NCBI GenBank assembly: GCA_963755825.1
Contig: CAVWLA010000003.1
Coordinates: 2,976,001-3,040,000, forward strand
DNA: 64,000 nucleotides
Source: DATBQN01 sp963755825
GTDB lineage: Bacteria > Acidobacteriota > Thermoanaerobaculia > Multivoradales > UBA5704
Reading direction: 5' to 3'
The translations under genes and the position numbers were made by a program. The stretch's first letter is position 1; each line of letters starts with the position of its first letter. This document shows positions 33,155 through 41,766 of this stretch, one piece after another. Below the pieces are notes generated by a model. It saw only the letters and a list, made by a program, of their open reading frames with translations. It had not been told where the DNA came from and made no database searches.

Positions 33155-34381
33155 CTAGGCCATCTGCCGCGAGGCCGGCGTCGGGCCGTCGATCCAGCGC
33201 TCGCGGAGAGCCGCGCCGACCGCGGCGCGGAGGGCGGGCGGCGTGTAGACGCGGTAGCGCTCGATGCGCGCCAGATGGCCGATGAACTGGCTCGCCGCCG
33301 CCATCGGCTCGAGGGTGCCGTCGTAGCGCCGCACGAAGACGCGGCCGGTGGCGAGGCCATGCGAGTCCTTGGTCGAGTTCGACACCAGCAGGTTGCCGGC
33401 GCCGAAGCGCTCGGCGAGGCCGGGGAGGAGGGCCTCGAAGCGCTCCTTCTCCGCCGGCGAGAGGTGCTCGCGGGTCTCGAAGGCGAGCGGGAAATGCTCG
33501 CGCGCGACGACCGCCCGCGCATGCAGCGACGGCGAGGCGCGCATCGCCGACCAGATCGAGATGTCGTCCGCGGCGAGGAACTCCTCGGCATCGGCGGCCC
33601 AGCGCACGCCGCTCTCGACGAGCCAGGCGTTCAGATGCAGCTCGAGCGCCTTGCCGGTGACGTTGAAGTACACCTGCGTAAACATGTAGTAGCGCGCCAG
33701 GACCAGCGCCTCGACGGTGTGGACGCCGCCCTCTTCGAGCCCGATCCCCCATTCCGCCGTCGCCGGGTCGGCGATCGGCAGCAGGGTGTCGAGGAGGCGG
33801 TCGAGGTCGTAGCTGCCGTAGCGCACGCCGCAGAAGAGGCTGTCGCGTAGCAGGTAGTCCATCTTGTCGACGTCGAGATCGCCGGAGACGATCTGCGCCA
33901 GCAGGCGCTCTTCGGCGCTGCCGCCGCCGGCGAGCAGGCGCACCACGTCGGCGGTCGCGACGCCGTTGCCGAAGCGCTCGAAGGCGGCGCTGATCTCGGG
34001 CGTCACGATGAGGCGCCGCGTCATCTCCTCGTGGTCGATGCCGCCCTCGAACAGCTCCTCGGCCGAGTGCGAGAACGGCGCGTGGCCGAGGTCGTGGAGG
34101 AGGGCCGCGGCGCGCACCAGGCGGCGCCAGCGCGGGTCGGCGCCGGCGGCGGGGAGCGGCGACTCGGGCCGCGAGGCGAGGGCGTCGTAGACGCGGCCGG
34201 CGAGGTGCATGGCGCCCAGGGCGTGGCTGAAGCGGCTGTGCTCGGCGCCGGGGAAGACGAGGAAGGTGAGGCCGAGCTGGTGCACCTGGCGCAGGCGCTG
34301 CAGCGGCCGGCTGCCGACGAGCGCCGCCTCCAGCGGATCGGCGCGGATGAAGCCGTGGATGGGATCGCGAATGGAGAGCAT
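33155..34381 (-). CDS. HD-domain phosphohydrolase (dNTPase/SAMHD1-like)
   Basis: 408 residues. Begins MLSIRDPIHGFIRADPLE as in YwfO-like HD proteins. Metal-binding residues: HSRFSHALGAMHLA, LLHDLGHAPFSHSAEEL (HD pair) and later SGDLDVDKMDYLLRDS (Asp ligand). Family members hydrolyse nucleoside triphosphates, often dNTPs. The C-terminal half includes an accessory domain near GNLLVSNSTKDSHGLATG, given only in part. It lies 34 bp after the LON-N domain gene on the same strand and may share its transcript. Confidence 0.88.
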   Translation of the reverse strand: MLSIRDPIHGFIRADPLEAALVGSRPLQRLRQVHQLGLTFLVFPGAEHSRFSHALGAMHLAGRVYDALASRPESPLPAAGADPRWRRLVRAAALLHDLGHAPFSHSAEELFEGGIDHEEMTRRLIVTPEISAAFERFGNGVATADVVRLLAGGGSAEERLLAQIVSGDLDVDKMDYLLRDSLFCGVRYGSYDLDRLLDTLLPIADPATAEWGIGLEEGGVHTVEALVLARYYMFTQVYFNVTGKALELHLNAWLVESGVRWAADAEEFLAADDISIWSAMRASPSLHARAVVAREHFPLAFETREHLSPAEKERFEALLPGLAERFGAGNLLVSNSTKDSHGLATGRVFVRRYDGTLEPMAAASQFIGHLARIERYRVYTPPALRAAVGAALRERWIDGPTPASRQMA

Positions 34382-34415
34382 CCGGCGATCCGCGGCAATC
34401 CGGACGGTCAGCCCG

Positions 34416-35108
34416 TCAGTTCCACTCGAAGCCCGAGGCGAGGGCGCGGAAGGGACGCAGCAGATCGATCACCTGCCGGCGGCTGCGCAGGATGGAGACG
34501 ATCGACAGCGCGCGGTCGGGGAGCGATTCGGCGAGGAGTGAGAATTTCCGCGGCGCCGGGATGTCGAGGTCGGCGGCGATGCGGTTGACCATCCCTTCGA
34601 AGGAGCCCTCCTCGGCGATCTCCTGGAGATCGTCGAGGGTCAGCGGGAAGCGCTCGCCGAGCTCGGCGGCGAGGCCGCTCGCGAGGTCGACGAGGCCGGA
34701 CCTCACCGCCACGATGCCGGCGTCGCGCTCGTTGAGCAGCGGCTCGGGGATCGGCCGGACCAGTCCCTGGCGGTAGGGGAGCGGCGCGAGCTCGCGCTCG
34801 AGCGAGAAGCGGAACTCGCCGTGCAGGAGGATGTTGGCGCCGCCGTCGGGGAGCGGCTCGACGTCGAGCAGGCGGCCGGCGGTGCCGCCCGGGTAGATCT
34901 CGGCGGCGGCGCCCGAGCGCTCGCCGCCGGGTTTGACCAGCACCATGCCGATCCGCCGCGACTCCTCGTCCTCCTGCGCGACGAGGTCGCGGACCAGGCG
35001 GCGCTCGCGCGTCTCGACGACGTGGATGCGCAGAACGGTGCGCGGAAAGAGCACGACATCGGCGAGCGGAAACAGCGGGAGGCGAGTGCCGGAGCCGTCG
35101 TCTGCCAT
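34416..35108 (-). CDS. LON peptidase substrate-binding (LON-N) domain protein
   Basis: 230 residues from the ATG at 35108. N-terminal RLPLFPLADVVLFPRTVLRIHV is the classic opening of the Lon N-terminal domain; GRLLDVEPLPDGGANILLHG and a later helical region follow. No ATPase or protease domain is present, so it is a stand-alone LON-N protein of unknown role, perhaps a substrate adaptor. Start supported by a TATCAT -10-like element eight bases upstream. The neighbour downstream is the HD phosphohydrolase. Confidence 0.87.
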   Translation of the reverse strand: MADDGSGTRLPLFPLADVVLFPRTVLRIHVVETRERRLVRDLVAQEDEESRRIGMVLVKPGGERSGAAAEIYPGGTAGRLLDVEPLPDGGANILLHGEFRFSLERELAPLPYRQGLVRPIPEPLLNERDAGIVAVRSGLVDLASGLAAELGERFPLTLDDLQEIAEEGSFEGMVNRIAADLDIPAPRKFSLLAESLPDRALSIVSILRSRRQVIDLLRPFRALASGFEWN

Positions 35109-35116
35109 CCTGTGGA

Positions 35117-35122
35117 ATGATA
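35117..35122 (-). promoter_or_regulatory. -10-like TATCAT, probable leaderless start of the LON-N gene
   Basis: On the minus strand GCTATCAT is followed by eight bases and the ATG at 35108; no Shine-Dalgarno sequence lies between. Confidence 0.45.
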
Positions 35123-35171
35123 GCAGGACGCGCTCCGGCGAGGGTTCCGCCCCGCGGCGCGCCCGACCTCC

Positions 35172-36152
35172 ATGCGCCGCTCCGCCGCCTCGCGCGCCAT
35201 CCCGCTCGCGCCGCTCCTCGCGCTCCTCGCGGCCGCGGCCGTGGCGGCCATCGCCGCCAATTCTCCGCTCGCGGCGCAGCCGGCGCCGCCGCCGGCTGCC
35301 GCTCCTGCCGCCGCCTCCGCCGCGTCGCGCGCCGCCGACGCGCTGGCGCGCGGCGACGCCGCCTGGGCGCGGCGGGCCGATGGTCATCAGGGAGCGCGCG
35401 CCCTCGCCGGCCCGGTCGGCGAGGCGCTCGCCGCCTACGGCGAGGCGCGGCAGGCCGATCCCGACAACCTCGACGCCTACTGGAAGCTGCTCCGCGCCAT
35501 CCACTACCAGGGCGATTACGTCGCCCAGACCCGCGAGGCGAAGCAGGCCGCCTTCGGCCGCGGCCGCGAGGTGAGCGAGGCGGCGATCGATCGCCTGGCG
35601 AGCCGGGCCTTCGGGCCGCGCGGCGGCGGCCGCGAGCGGCTCGAGCGCCTGTCGCCGGCGGAGACCGCGCGCGCTCTCGCGGCGGTGCCGCAGGCGAAGG
35701 AGATCTATCTCTGGGGAGCCGTCGACTGGGGGCTCTGGGCGGACGTCTTCGGCAAGCTCGCCGCCGCCCGCCAGGGGGTGGGAGACCGCCTGCGGCGATA
35801 CGCCGAGGTGATCCTCTCGATCGACGAGCGCTTCGAGAACGCCGGCGGTCACCGCCTGCTCGGCCGGCTGCACGCCCTCGCTCCCCGGATCCCCTTCGTC
35901 ACCGGCTGGGTCGATCGCGACAAGGCGATCTCCGAGCTCGAGCGGGCCGTCGCCCTGGGCCCCGGCGACCCCACCAACGAGCTCTACCTGGCCGAGGCCA
36001 TCCTCGACTTCCGGCCGGCCGATTCGGCGAGGGCGATGGCGCTCCTCCGCGGCCTCGCCGCGCGACAGCCCTCCGCCGAGCGCGCCGTCGAGGAGTCGAA
36101 GGTCTTCGAGGAGGCGCGGACGCTCCTCGCCGGACGCCGTGCCGGCGCCTGA
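35172..36152 (+). CDS. Exported TPR-like protein, TatT-like (TRAP-associated) family
   Basis: 326 residues. N-terminal signal peptide (residues 1-~37, APLLALLAAAAVAAIAANSPLAAQ in part). Then Ala/Pro-rich linker and helical repeats: LAAYGEARQADPDNLDAYW, and EIYLWGAVDWGLWADVFGKLAAARQ given only as its core. The late part GHRLLGRLHALAPRIPFVTGW and ERAVALGPGDPTNELYLAEAIL matches TatT-like proteins of TRAP-transporter neighbourhoods. No TRAP genes are here. It overlaps the downstream cation transporter by 14 bp, so periplasmic function linked to it is possible. Confidence 0.72.
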   Translation: MRRSAASRAIPLAPLLALLAAAAVAAIAANSPLAAQPAPPPAAAPAAASAASRAADALARGDAAWARRADGHQGARALAGPVGEALAAYGEARQADPDNLDAYWKLLRAIHYQGDYVAQTREAKQAAFGRGREVSEAAIDRLASRAFGPRGGGRERLERLSPAETARALAAVPQAKEIYLWGAVDWGLWADVFGKLAAARQGVGDRLRRYAEVILSIDERFENAGGHRLLGRLHALAPRIPFVTGWVDRDKAISELERAVALGPGDPTNELYLAEAILDFRPADSARAMALLRGLAARQPSAERAVEESKVFEEARTLLAGRRAGA

Positions 36153-37104
36153 GGACGCCGCCGCGCGCCGCGCGCCGGCCGATTCCTCGATGGCGCCACA
36201 CCTCCCTCCCGCCGCCCAGCCGCCGCTCTCCGCCGACGAGCTCGCCGCCTCGCGGGCGCGCCGCCGCGCGCCGCTCGCCGCCGTCGGCGCCACCGCCTTT
36301 CTCGTCGCGGTCAAGGTGGCGGGGACGCTCGCCACCGGCTCGCTCGCCCTCGGCTCGGCGGCGCTCGACTCGCTCCTCGACCTCTTCGTCTCGGCCGCCA
36401 ACGCCGTCGTCGTGCGGCGGAGCGCCGAGCCGCCCGACGCCGACCACGCCTACGGGCACGGCAAGTTCGAGAACCTGGCGGAGCTGGCGCAGGGCCTCTT
36501 CCTCGTCGTCGCCGCCGTCTCGCTGGGCTGGATCGGTTGGCAGCGGCTGCGCTCGCACGCGGTGCCGCACGCCAGCGGCCTCGGCGTCGGCGTCCTCGTC
36601 CTCTCGGTCATCACCAGCTGGTGGGTGGCGCGCCATCTGGGCCACGCCGCGCGCGCCATCGGCAGCCCGGCCCTGCATGCCGACAGCCGCCACTACCACG
36701 CCGACCTGTGGGTGAATCTCGCCGCGCTCGCGGCTCTCCTCGTGGTGCGCTGGACCGGTTGGTGGCCGGCCGATCCGCTGGTCGCCCTGGCGGTGGCCGC
36801 CTACGTCCTCTACACCGCGAGCGGTCTGCTCCGTGAGGCCTTGGGCGACCTGACCGACCGCGGGCTGCCGGCCGACGACCTGCGGCGGATCGAGGCCGTC
36901 GTGCGCCGCTTCGCGCCGCAGGTCGTCGGCATGCACGATCTGAAGACCCGCACCGCGGGCGGCCAGCGCTTCGTCGAGCTCCACCTGGAGATCCCGCGCG
37001 CCACCAGCTTCGCCGACGCCCACGAGCTGACCGTCCGCGTGCTGCGCGCCGTCGAGCGCGAGATCCCGCGCTCGAAGGTCTTCGTGCACGGCGACCCGGT
37101 CTAG
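36139..37104 (+). CDS. Cation diffusion facilitator (CDF) family transporter
   Basis: 321 residues from the GTG at 36139; the ATG at 36190 is an equally reasonable start. Six transmembrane helices from residue ~45. Metal-site residues are visible as SAALDSLLDLFVSAANAVVV (Asp pair, helix 2), then DADHAYGHGKFENLAEL, and HADSRHYHADLWVNLAAL (helix 5). The C-terminal cytoplasmic ferredoxin-like domain is VVGMHDLKTRTAG-RFVELHLEIP. It exports divalent metals (Zn, Fe or Mn) using the proton gradient. Substrate is not decided by sequence alone. Confidence 0.9.
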   Translation: MPAPEDAAARRAPADSSMAPHLPPAAQPPLSADELAASRARRRAPLAAVGATAFLVAVKVAGTLATGSLALGSAALDSLLDLFVSAANAVVVRRSAEPPDADHAYGHGKFENLAELAQGLFLVVAAVSLGWIGWQRLRSHAVPHASGLGVGVLVLSVITSWWVARHLGHAARAIGSPALHADSRHYHADLWVNLAALAALLVVRWTGWWPADPLVALAVAAYVLYTASGLLREALGDLTDRGLPADDLRRIEAVVRRFAPQVVGMHDLKTRTAGGQRFVELHLEIPRATSFADAHELTVRVLRAVEREIPRSKVFVHGDPV

Positions 37105-37143
37105 CGGCGAGAGGCCGCGGCGGCGAGCCGCGGCGGCGGGAGC

Positions 37144-38421
37144 CTACTCGCCGCGGAGCTTGCGCTCGCGCTCGAGGAACCGCGCCAGGTGGCGCGCCAG
37201 CTCGACCGTCAGGCGCTCTTCTTCGCAGGCGTTCTGGAACATGATGAGCGCCGCCATCGCCTCGCGGTGCACCTCGCGCGACTCGAAGGCCGGCAGCAGC
37301 TCGGTCGCCAGCCGCTTGAGCTCGGTCGTGGCGCCACGCTCGGCGTAGAGGATGGCGAGATCGAGCGAGACCAGCGCCGCGTCGTAGCCCATGCCGCGGT
37401 CGAGGAACTCCTTCTGCACCTCGCGGAAGCCCGCCTCCGCGTCGGCGTGGCGGCCGAGGCCGCGGGCGAGGATGGCCTCGGTCCAGCGCAGGCGCAGGAA
37501 GTCGAGCCGGCGGGCGATCCCGGCGAGGTGTGCACCCACCTCCGGCAGCATCGCCTCGGCCTCCGCGTAGCGCTCGGCCTGCACCAGGTTGTCGAGGAGG
37601 TTGTAGCGCGCGAAGGCGCGGAGCCGCGGCTCGGCCTCCGGCCTCCAGCGGGCGAGCTCGCTGGCCAGGAGATCGATCGCCTCGCCGAAATCGCCCGCCT
37701 CGCGGAGGATCTTCGACTTCTGCAGCAGCATCTTGGCGAGGCCGTGGCCGCACTCCGCCTGGCGGTAGGCGGACTCGGCCTCGGCGGCGAGGGCGAGCGC
37801 CTCGTCGAAGCGCCGCTGCGCCCGGCGCAGGGAGCACTTGAGGTCGAGGATCTCGGCGGCGATCAGGGAGTTGCCCGAGGTGCTCGCGGCGAGGTGCCGC
37901 TCGGCGATGCGGAAGGCGGTCTCGGCGCTGCGCAGCTCGCCCAGCACGCGCTGCGAGTTGCCGAGGTTGGCGTAGGCGCGCGCCCGCAGGTCGAGCACCC
38001 AGTTGGGGTCGTAGACGTCGCCCAGGTGGTGGGTGATGCGGACCGCCAGCTCGGCGAGGTCGGTGGCGTTCTCGGCGTCCTCGAAGACCGCCTCCTGGCT
38101 GTGGCGGAGGAGCAGGCTGCAGAGCCCCCAGGTCTGGAAGTCCTCGCGCTCGTCGACCATCCGCAGCTGCTCCTCGAAGGGGTGCTGAGCGAGCCAGGCG
38201 AAGAGCTCGGGCGCCTCGCGGTGCTCCACCACGGCGATCTCCTCGTCCCAATGGCCGGCCTCGTGGAGCAGCCGCTGGATCTCGCCATACTTCGCCTGGC
38301 ACTCGTCGCAGTTGGCGAACAGATGCGGCGCGATCTCGGCGAGCACCTCGTCGTGCTCCATGCGGCCGGCGAGCCATCTCGCGACCATCTCCAGCGATGG
38401 ATGAGAATTGGGCACAGTCAC
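37144..38421 (-). CDS. Zinc-finger (anti-sigma-like) N-terminus plus TPR-like repeat protein, copy B
   Basis: 425 residues from a GTG with GGAGGGGA upstream. Residues 33-41 (HLFANCDEC) give H-x4-C-x2-C, one residue longer than the ZAS consensus in copy A. TPR-like helical repeats fill residues ~90-415. The C-terminal block is clearly homologous to copy A: RRLDFLRLRWTEAILARGLG, MGYDAALVSLDLAILYAERG and SREVHREAMAALIMFQNAC. No membrane segment or HTH is visible. Small secreted protein B lies upstream in the same orientation, 167 bp away with a terminator between. Its role is unknown; it may be a regulator or adaptor. Confidence 0.8.
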   Translation of the reverse strand: MTVPNSHPSLEMVARWLAGRMEHDEVLAEIAPHLFANCDECQAKYGEIQRLLHEAGHWDEEIAVVEHREAPELFAWLAQHPFEEQLRMVDEREDFQTWGLCSLLLRHSQEAVFEDAENATDLAELAVRITHHLGDVYDPNWVLDLRARAYANLGNSQRVLGELRSAETAFRIAERHLAASTSGNSLIAAEILDLKCSLRRAQRRFDEALALAAEAESAYRQAECGHGLAKMLLQKSKILREAGDFGEAIDLLASELARWRPEAEPRLRAFARYNLLDNLVQAERYAEAEAMLPEVGAHLAGIARRLDFLRLRWTEAILARGLGRHADAEAGFREVQKEFLDRGMGYDAALVSLDLAILYAERGATTELKRLATELLPAFESREVHREAMAALIMFQNACEEERLTVELARHLARFLERERKLRGE

Positions 38422-38513
38422 TCCCCTCCGGCGGACGGTTCGTCAGACCTGGATTTTAGTTCAAGCTCCAAAGATGTAGTCTCTTTCGGTGCCCAAAAGG
38501 TGACAGGTGTCGA

Positions 38514-38548
38514 GAACAAAAAGGGCCGGTCGACCCGACCGGCCCTTT
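38514..38548 (-). terminator. Terminator between small secreted protein B and its TPR partner
   Basis: A 13-bp perfect stem (AAAGGGCCGGTCG/CGACCGGCCCTTT, three-base loop) is followed on the minus strand by TTTTTGTT. It ends the small-protein transcript before the TPR gene, so the two may be expressed at different levels. A weaker T-tract on the plus side makes it possibly bidirectional. Confidence 0.85.
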
Positions 38549-38588
38549 CTCACCTTCCGCCGAGACATCCGCCGGAGGCCGGCGTCCG

Positions 38589-38882
38589 CTATTGGGTGGG
38601 GGCGGTCGGCAGGCCCATGACCGCGGCGGCGCCGCCGGTTGCCTGGGCGGTGCCGGTCGGGCCCGCGGCGCGCACGCCGTTGGGGTCCCAGCCGCTCCCC
38701 TCCTCGCCCCACAGGGCGCGGATGCCCTGCCAGAGATGGGAGATGGGACCGGCGCTGGGGGCTCCGGCGGCGGCCGGGGCGGCGGCGTGGACCCGGCCGG
38801 AGCTCGGCCGCGCCGCGGCGATCGCCGGCACGAGGACGAGGGTGGCGAGGAGGGCGGCGAGGGTGCGGTGGAAGCGGACCAT
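38589..38882 (-). CDS. Small secreted protein B
   Basis: 97 residues from the ATG at 38882, chosen for AAAGGGGAA upstream. Sec signal peptide at residues 1-~24 (TLAALLATLVLVPAIAAA). The mature part: Ala/Pro-rich spacer, then ISHLWQGIRALWGEEGSGWD, a DPNG turn, and a Gly/Ala/Thr-rich tail. It shares with protein A (4084-4320) the plan of an amphipathic stretch ending LW, then an acidic-Gly-Ser turn, though identity is low. Unlike A it has no Cys. Unknown function; expected outside the cytoplasm. It has its own terminator. Confidence 0.65.
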   Translation of the reverse strand: MVRFHRTLAALLATLVLVPAIAAARPSSGRVHAAAPAAAGAPSAGPISHLWQGIRALWGEEGSGWDPNGVRAAGPTGTAQATGGAAAVMGLPTAPTQ

Positions 38883-39061
38883 GAGTGTTCCCCTTTCGAG
38901 ACAGATTTCCCCGGACGGCGGCATCGCCATCGGCGTATGTCTCTACAGGGAATGGTCCAAAGAGGACAAAAAGGAGACAGCCGAAGAACATCCGCCCCGC
39001 GGCGCGCTCGGCGAGGTCCGCCGCGCGGGACCGGCCGGCGAGCGGCGGGCGTGCCGCCGGC

Positions 39062-39832
39062 TCAGGGCTTGGGGAGCGGCGGCAGCGGCGGCAGCGGCCG
39101 GCCGACGAGGCTCTGCGAGAGGTCGCCGGCGGTCGCCAGGAAGACGCCGGCGAGGAGCACCGCGGCGCCGAGACCGAGGCGTCTCAGGCTGGGCGGCAGG
39201 AAGCGGCTGGTGAGGAAGAGGACCGTCGACCCGGCGAGCGGCAGCCAGCCGCCGCCGGCGGCGAGCGCGCGCTGGAGGTCGGGCGGCAGGAGGAGCGCGT
39301 AGAGCGGCAGGGCGAGCCCGGCGGCGAGGGCGAGGAGCGGCCGGCCGGGGGCGAGGATCTCTCCGGCGCCGCCGGCGACGAGGAGCCGGCAGCCGGCGGC
39401 GAGGAGCAGCACGAGGAGGGGAGACGAGGGGCCCTCGCCCACCCGCACGATCTCGGCGAGGAAGGTCGCGGCGGCGAGCGAGGCGAGGCCGAGGACGGCG
39501 ACGATCGGCCAGCCCTGGTTCTCCAGCCGGCCGCGGCCGAGGGCGAGGAGGAGATCGCCGCCGAGGAGGGCGGCGGAGAGCAGGGCGAGCACGCGGGCCG
39601 GCTGGCTGGCGAGGAGCGGCGAGAGGCCGGCGGCGTAGGTGGCGTCGGGACGGGCGCGGAGAAAGAGGAGCGCGGCGACCAGCGCTGCGAGGAGGAGCGG
39701 CAGCGCGGCATAGGCCCACCGCCGCCGCGCTGCGAGGGCTGCCTCGTCCTCGGCGCGGCGCAGCCGCCAGGGCACCACCGCCTGCGCCCCCCAGAGGGCG
39801 AGGACGACCGCGATGATCAACCCTCCCAGCAT
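39062..39832 (-). CDS. Hydrophobic multispanning membrane protein, unknown
   Basis: 256 residues. The ATG follows the folK stop directly (TGA-ATG). About eight hydrophobic segments rich in Leu and Ala span most of the length; a charged segment (RLRRAEDEAALAARRR) follows the first. The C-terminus is Pro-rich (GRPLPPLPPLPKP). I recognise no family and no functional motif. Its tight coupling to folK may only reflect operon packing. Confidence 0.6.
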   Translation of the reverse strand: MLGGLIIAVVLALWGAQAVVPWRLRRAEDEAALAARRRWAYAALPLLLAALVAALLFLRARPDATYAAGLSPLLASQPARVLALLSAALLGGDLLLALGRGRLENQGWPIVAVLGLASLAAATFLAEIVRVGEGPSSPLLVLLLAAGCRLLVAGGAGEILAPGRPLLALAAGLALPLYALLLPPDLQRALAAGGGWLPLAGSTVLFLTSRFLPPSLRRLGLGAAVLLAGVFLATAGDLSQSLVGRPLPPLPPLPKP

Positions 39833-40483
39833 TCAGCCCTCTCGGACACCCTTCCGGGCACCCTCCGGTTCGCCGCCGCCGCTCGAGGCGGCCCCTACCG
39901 TACCCGACTCCGGTGCCGCGGCATAGAGGAGCGCGGCGGGATCGCTCCAGGGAATGCGCTCGATCTCGTCCTCCTGACCGACGCCGGCGAGGAGCTCGGC
40001 GACGGTGGCGCCGCTCGGCGGCACGCGCAGGTCGGGCGCCAGATCGGCCAGAGGGGCGAGCACGAAGCGGCGGACGGCGAGGGCGGGGTGGGGGAGGGTG
40101 AGCTCCGCTGCGGCGGTGGTGCGGTCGCCGTAGAGGAGCAGATCGATGTCGAGCGGCCGAGGTCCGTGGCGGGGGCCGCGCCGCCGGCCGGCGGCGCGCT
40201 CGAGCGCCTTGGCGAGGGCGAGGAGCGCCTCGGGCTCCCAATCCGTCGCGGCGACGACGGCGGTGTTGAGGAAGGTGGGCTGTGCGGCGAGAAAGCGGGG
40301 CGAGCGGGGGAGGCTTCGATAGAGGGGCGCGACGGCGAGCGGACCGAGCGCGGCGGCGAGGCCGCGGACGGCGGCGGCGAGCCTCGCCTCCACCTCGCGG
40401 GCGGAACCGACGTTGCCGCCGAGCCCGAAGGCGGCGACCCGCTCAGCTCCCCTCGTCGAGGTCCTCTTCCTCCTCCTCGTCAT
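39833..40483 (-). CDS. folK: 2-amino-4-hydroxy-6-hydroxymethyldihydropteridine pyrophosphokinase
   Basis: 216 residues. Transfers pyrophosphate from ATP to hydroxymethyl-dihydropterin in folate synthesis. Motifs: AFGLGGNVGS, LYRSLPRSPRF, FLNTAVVAATDWEPEALLALAK (in part) and GPRPLDIDLLLYG with the magnesium-binding Asp pair, then LPHPALAVRRFVLAPLADLAP. The ATG at 40483 lies 41 bp inside the preceding gene; no closer start was seen. The C-terminal ~40 residues after ERIPWSDPAALL are an unusual Gly/Ser/Glu extension. Confidence 0.9.
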   Translation of the reverse strand: MTRRRKRTSTRGAERVAAFGLGGNVGSAREVEARLAAAVRGLAAALGPLAVAPLYRSLPRSPRFLAAQPTFLNTAVVAATDWEPEALLALAKALERAAGRRRGPRHGPRPLDIDLLLYGDRTTAAAELTLPHPALAVRRFVLAPLADLAPDLRVPPSGATVAELLAGVGQEDEIERIPWSDPAALLYAAAPESGTVGAASSGGGEPEGARKGVREG

Positions 40484-40754
40484 CGCCCAGATCGGCCTCG
40501 ATCTCGGCGTCGCCGATGGCGTCGTCCGGCAGGTCCTCGATCGGCACGTCGTCGTCGACCTCGACCGGCTTGGGGGTGTCCACCTTGCGCTTGCGCCGTG
40601 CGGCCGGCGTGCTCGCCGAGCTGTCGCCGCGATCGGAGTCCTTCTGGTTCGCTCCGCACTTGGGGCAGATCGCCTCGGACTTGCCGAGGTCGTAGAACCG
40701 CGTCCCGCAGTTGTAGCACTCGTGTTTGTTTCCTAGGGTGTTGGGGTCGGCCAT
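40443..40754 (-). CDS. FYDLN-type zinc-ribbon protein (TIGR02300-like)
   Basis: 103 residues. N-terminal zinc ribbon CYNCGTRFYDLGKSEAICPKC (two CxxC pairs; only key residues matter: Cys 13, 16, 30 and 33) matches TIGR02300/FYDLN proteins. The rest is a basic patch (ARRKRK) and a long acidic tail (DDEEEEEDLDEG). Function of the family is not known; nucleic-acid or protein binding is possible. GGGAG lies upstream of the ATG. It overlaps folK by 41 bp. Confidence 0.85.
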   Translation of the reverse strand: MADPNTLGNKHECYNCGTRFYDLGKSEAICPKCGANQKDSDRGDSSASTPAARRKRKVDTPKPVEVDDDVPIEDLPDDAIGDAEIEADLGDDEEEEEDLDEGS

Positions 40755-40837
40755 CGCTGCTCCCGTGCGGTCTCCGGGGGGACCGGTCTTTTCGAGGGCG
40801 CGAAGCTAGCATCGGCCCCCTGGGCTGTCAACCAAGC

Positions 40838-40866
40838 TTGCCTGGACCCGGCGCGGGCGCTACGAT
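40838..40866 (+). promoter_or_regulatory. Promoter of lolA with near-leaderless start
   Basis: TTGCCT (40838-40843), a 17-base spacer and TACGAT (40861-40866). The ATG follows nine bases later at 40876 without a Shine-Dalgarno sequence. Confidence 0.45.
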
Positions 40867-40875
40867 CGGCGAGCC

Positions 40876-41676
40876 ATGCAGAGCGCGCCCGCACACTCCT
40901 CGAGATTTCTCGCTCGCCATCTCGCGTCGGCTCTCCTGCTGCTGGCTGTCGCCCTCGCCGGCAGCCACGCCGCCCTCGCCGCCGGGCGCGCCAGCGCGGC
41001 GCCGGCCGCCGATCCGCGCGCCGCGGGCCTCACCGGCACCCAGCGCCTGCAGGCTCTCATCGACCGCGTCAAGCTCGAGCAGAAGAGCCTGCGCACTCTG
41101 CAGGCGCGCTTCGTCCAGCACCGCGAGAGCTCGCTCCTCGTCAAGCCCGAGGACTCGACCGGCGAGTTCTCCTACGCCGCGCCCGACCGGGTGCGCTGGG
41201 AGTACGCCAAGCCCAACCCGATCACCGTGCTCATCGACGGCGACGAGATGACCACCTGGTACCGCGATCTCGGGCGGGCCGACAAGCTGAAGGTGGGGCG
41301 CTACTCGAGCCAGATCTTCAAGTACCTCGGGGCGAGCGGCTCGATGCAGTCGCTCCTCGACTATTTCACCGTCACCCTGGAGATCCCCAAGGCCGCGACC
41401 GATCCCTACCGCATGGAGCTGGTGCCGCGCTATGCGCGCATCGCCAAGCGCCTGAAGGCGATGACCATCTGGATCGACCCGCAGCGCTTCTTTCCCTCCC
41501 GCGTCCGCTACGTCGAGGGCGACGGCGACGTCACCGAATACGAGTTCAAAGATCTCGAGGTCAACCCGCAGATCCCCGGCGATCGCTTCGTCCTCAAGCT
41601 GCCGAGCGGCGTGCAGACGCGGGTGATCGACCTCGAGCGCGACGCCAGCAAGAGCAAGCCCGGCTCCGGGCGCTGA
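40876..41676 (+). CDS. lolA: Outer-membrane lipoprotein carrier protein LolA
   Basis: 266 residues. Signal peptide at residues ~1-36 (SALLLLAVALAGSHAALAA). The mature half-barrel shows SLRTLQARFVQHRESSLLVK, GEFSYAAPDRVRWEYAKPNP, SRVRYVEGDGDVTEYEFKD and the C-terminal VNPQIPGDRFVLKLPSGVQ, as in LolA/LolA-like proteins. It ferries lipoproteins across the periplasm to the outer membrane, which supports a diderm host. The length exceeds the usual ~200 because of the long N-terminal region and a Lys/Ser tail. Confidence 0.85.
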   Translation: MQSAPAHSSRFLARHLASALLLLAVALAGSHAALAAGRASAAPAADPRAAGLTGTQRLQALIDRVKLEQKSLRTLQARFVQHRESSLLVKPEDSTGEFSYAAPDRVRWEYAKPNPITVLIDGDEMTTWYRDLGRADKLKVGRYSSQIFKYLGASGSMQSLLDYFTVTLEIPKAATDPYRMELVPRYARIAKRLKAMTIWIDPQRFFPSRVRYVEGDGDVTEYEFKDLEVNPQIPGDRFVLKLPSGVQTRVIDLERDASKSKPGSGR

Positions 41677-41766
41677 GCCGCCGGCCGGCTCGGCGCCCGC
41701 CGGCCGACACTGCGCCGCCCGTGCCGCGGCCGCGCGCCCGCTCCAGCCCACCGCGCCCCACCTCGG

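Noticed and set aside
37112..37134. Terminator between the convergent CDF and TPR genes
   Set aside because: GCCGCGGC repeats can pair, but there is no U-run on either strand and such GC pairs are common here.
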